From [Eubacterium] infirmum (GTDB lineage Bacteria > Bacillota > Clostridia > Peptostreptococcales > Anaerovoracaceae), in assembly GCA_900450455.1 (NCBI GenBank), contig UGGN01000001.1, positions 1,426,001 through 1,490,000 of the forward strand: 64,000 nucleotides of DNA. Reading direction: 5' to 3'. A model generated the notes under the pieces. The model was given only the letters and a program-made list of their open reading frames with translations. It made no database searches and was not told the origin of the DNA. The number at the start of each line of letters is the position of its first letter. The stretch's first letter is position 1. The position numbers and the translations under genes were made by a program. Positions 63,009 to 64,000 of this stretch are shown one piece after another.

Positions 63009-64000
63009 TCAGCAACAAAAGCAATAAACCGGATAACATAGTCATGCATGAGGCCGAAATATACAGCAAATGCGAGGAGTTTGAGGCATTGATGCCAAGA
63101 TTTATGCGCAGTTTTTTCATCTACCTTAGAGGAAATGTTCTCCCTATGACAAGGCTGGCATATCTAAGGGATATAAATTTCTTCTTTGATTATCTAATCA
63201 AGCAGACCGATTTAACCGGTGCAGAAAAAATCTCCGATATCAAAGCAAGTGAGCTGGCAGAACTAAAAGCCATGGATATAAATCTATTCATAGACTACTG
63301 CCGACATTATTCCGTCTTTGATGAAGAAAGCGGAAATACATATGTTTATGAAAACAGTAACAAGACATTGGCAAGAAAAAAATCTTCGCTGTCAGTTATG
63401 TTCAAACATCTTTATAGAGACGAAATACTTCCAAAGAACATCACAGATGGATTTGATCCTATAAGGGTGCAAAAGGCTGGAGAAAAGGAAATTAAGGCAC
63501 TTCAGGATGATGAGGTGATGCTTATGTTAGATGCTGTGACAAACGGCACCGGACTGACAAAGCAGGAGTATAACTTCTGGAAGAAAACAAAGAAGAGAGA
63601 CAAGGCAATCCTGATGCTGTTCATTACCTATGGACTCAGACTTTCCGAGCTTTGGCAGCTAAATACCGATTCATTTAATTTCAATAGAGGCGAGTTCATC
63701 ATTTACCGTAAACGTGATAAAGAAAGCACCATGCCGCTTAACAAGTCGGTCAGTGAATGTCTGCACGACTATATAGAAAATGAAAGGGCAAAAGATGACA
63801 CGCTATTACCGGAGCACAAAACTGCTCTATTCCTGTCGCTTCAGGGAAAGCGAATGACGGAAAGACAGCTGAGACAACTCGTAAAGAAATACACTTCAAT
63901 TGCGCTTCACACCTCAAGAGATGGGGGATACAGTCCTCATAAGCTCAGGGCTACAACTGCAACAAGCCTGATTGGAAGAGGTAACTCAATTTACGATGTT
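62987..64000 (+). CDS. XerS-like tyrosine recombinase, cut by the window end
   Basis: 338 codons are visible before the window ends. The N-terminal SAM-like core-binding part includes EALMPRFMRSFF and AEKISDIKASELAEL, strikingly like streptococcal XerS, which resolves chromosome dimers alone at difSL. The catalytic domain shows the first arginine in TYGLRLSELWQLN, the beta-hairpin lysine in YRKRDKES and H-x-x-R in SPHKLRATTAT. The last His/Trp box and the tyrosine lie beyond base 64000. ATG 62987 is chosen because GGGAG at 62974-62978 lies 8 bases upstream and the chain starts cleanly. A phage or transposon integrase is the alternative, but the tight overlap with miaA and lack of other mobile genes argue for a housekeeping recombinase. 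Confidence 0.82.
   Translation, partial: MAGKKLIISNKSNKPDNIVMHEAEIYSKCEEFEALMPRFMRSFFIYLRGNVLPMTRLAYLRDINFFFDYLIKQTDLTGAEKISDIKASELAELKAMDINLFIDYCRHYSVFDEESGNTYVYENSNKTLARKKSSLSVMFKHLYRDEILPKNITDGFDPIRVQKAGEKEIKALQDDEVMLMLDAVTNGTGLTKQEYNFWKKTKKRDKAILMLFITYGLRLSELWQLNTDSFNFNRGEFIIYRKRDKESTMPLNKSVSECLHDYIENERAKDDTLLPEHKTALFLSLQGKRMTERQLRQLVKKYTSIALHTSRDGGYSPHKLRATTATSLIGRGNSIYDV

Noticed and set aside
62987-64000. Prophage or integrative element starting after miaA
   Set aside because: No att-like repeat, tRNA target, phage gene or change of base composition is visible, and the sequence is XerS-like. The missing downstream sequence keeps some doubt.
1-64000. CRISPR arrays, insertion sequences, rRNA operons
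   Set aside because: No regularly spaced repeats, transposase genes, terminal inverted repeats or rRNA sequences were seen on either strand.

Overview
The window is AT-rich bacterial chromosome from a low-GC Gram-positive (Firmicutes). It looks like an anaerobic member of the Clostridia: strong AGGAGG ribosome-binding sites, CWB2-type cell-wall-binding repeats, the rpmB-Asp23-recG-rsmD-coaD-tmcAL, polA-coaE, secDF-rel-hisS-aspS, nadD-yqeK-rsfS-leuS, mltG-trmR-trhP and nusB-xseAB-ispA-dxs-tlyA clusters, a radical-SAM HemZ, and acetate kinase. A relative of the oral/gut Anaerovoracaceae (Mogibacterium/Eubacterium types) would fit, but that placement is a guess. All real genes lie on the + strand, usually a few bases apart or overlapping by 4-25 bases.

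Layout. 1-4.2 kb: tail of a GNAT acetyltransferase, then rpmB, an Asp23-family gene, recG, rsmD and coaD. 4.2-7.5 kb: a coiled-coil protein, tmcAL (ylbM), ackA and rpmF. 7.6-11.1 kb: an accessory set of OPT-family transporter, P1/DmpA-type peptidase and formate/nitrite transporter. 11.1-15.6 kb: an intergenic region with two palindromes, a 1154-residue secreted protein with a NEAT-like domain and three CWB2 repeats, and a start-less but open fragment of a second CWB2 gene. 15.7-25.7 kb: asd, ftsK, rimO, polA, coaE and an orphan membrane-anchored solute-binding protein. 25.7-26.0 kb: two tRNA-Leu genes. 26.0-42.1 kb: yajC, secDF, rel, an MBL hydrolase, hemZ, hisS, aspS, nadD, yqeK, rsfS, leuS and an RNase J with a long basic extension. 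42.1-49.5 kb: efp, mltG, trmR, trhP, a CorC/HlyC protein, and a TetM/EF-G-like GTPase fused to a Rae1/YacP-type NYN nuclease. 49.5-56.2 kb: yqhY, nusB, a TsaD paralogue, xseA, xseB, ispA, dxs, tlyA. 56.2-64 kb: an aminotransferase, mutS, mutL, miaA and the start of a XerS-like tyrosine recombinase cut by the window end.

How the genes work together. Most of the window is housekeeping: translation and its quality control (L28, L32, RsmD, RimO, TmcAL, two tRNA-Leu, HisRS, AspRS, LeuRS, RsfS, EF-P, TrmR/TrhP, TlyA, MiaA), DNA repair and segregation (RecG, PolA, MutSL, ExoVII, FtsK, XerS-like), Sec export (YajC, SecDF), CoA and NAD synthesis (CoaD, CoaE, NadD), isoprenoids (Dxs, IspA), and the stringent response (Rel).

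The best candidate for an undescribed system is the GTPase-NYN fusion at 47012-49534. It joins a ribosome-binding translational GTPase fold to a nuclease family known to cut mRNA in the ribosomal A site. Next are the NEAT/CWB2 surface protein with its upstream palindromes, the silent CWB2 fragment behind it, the TsaD paralogue, and the XerS-like recombinase behind miaA. I saw no CRISPR array, insertion sequence, prophage or rRNA.
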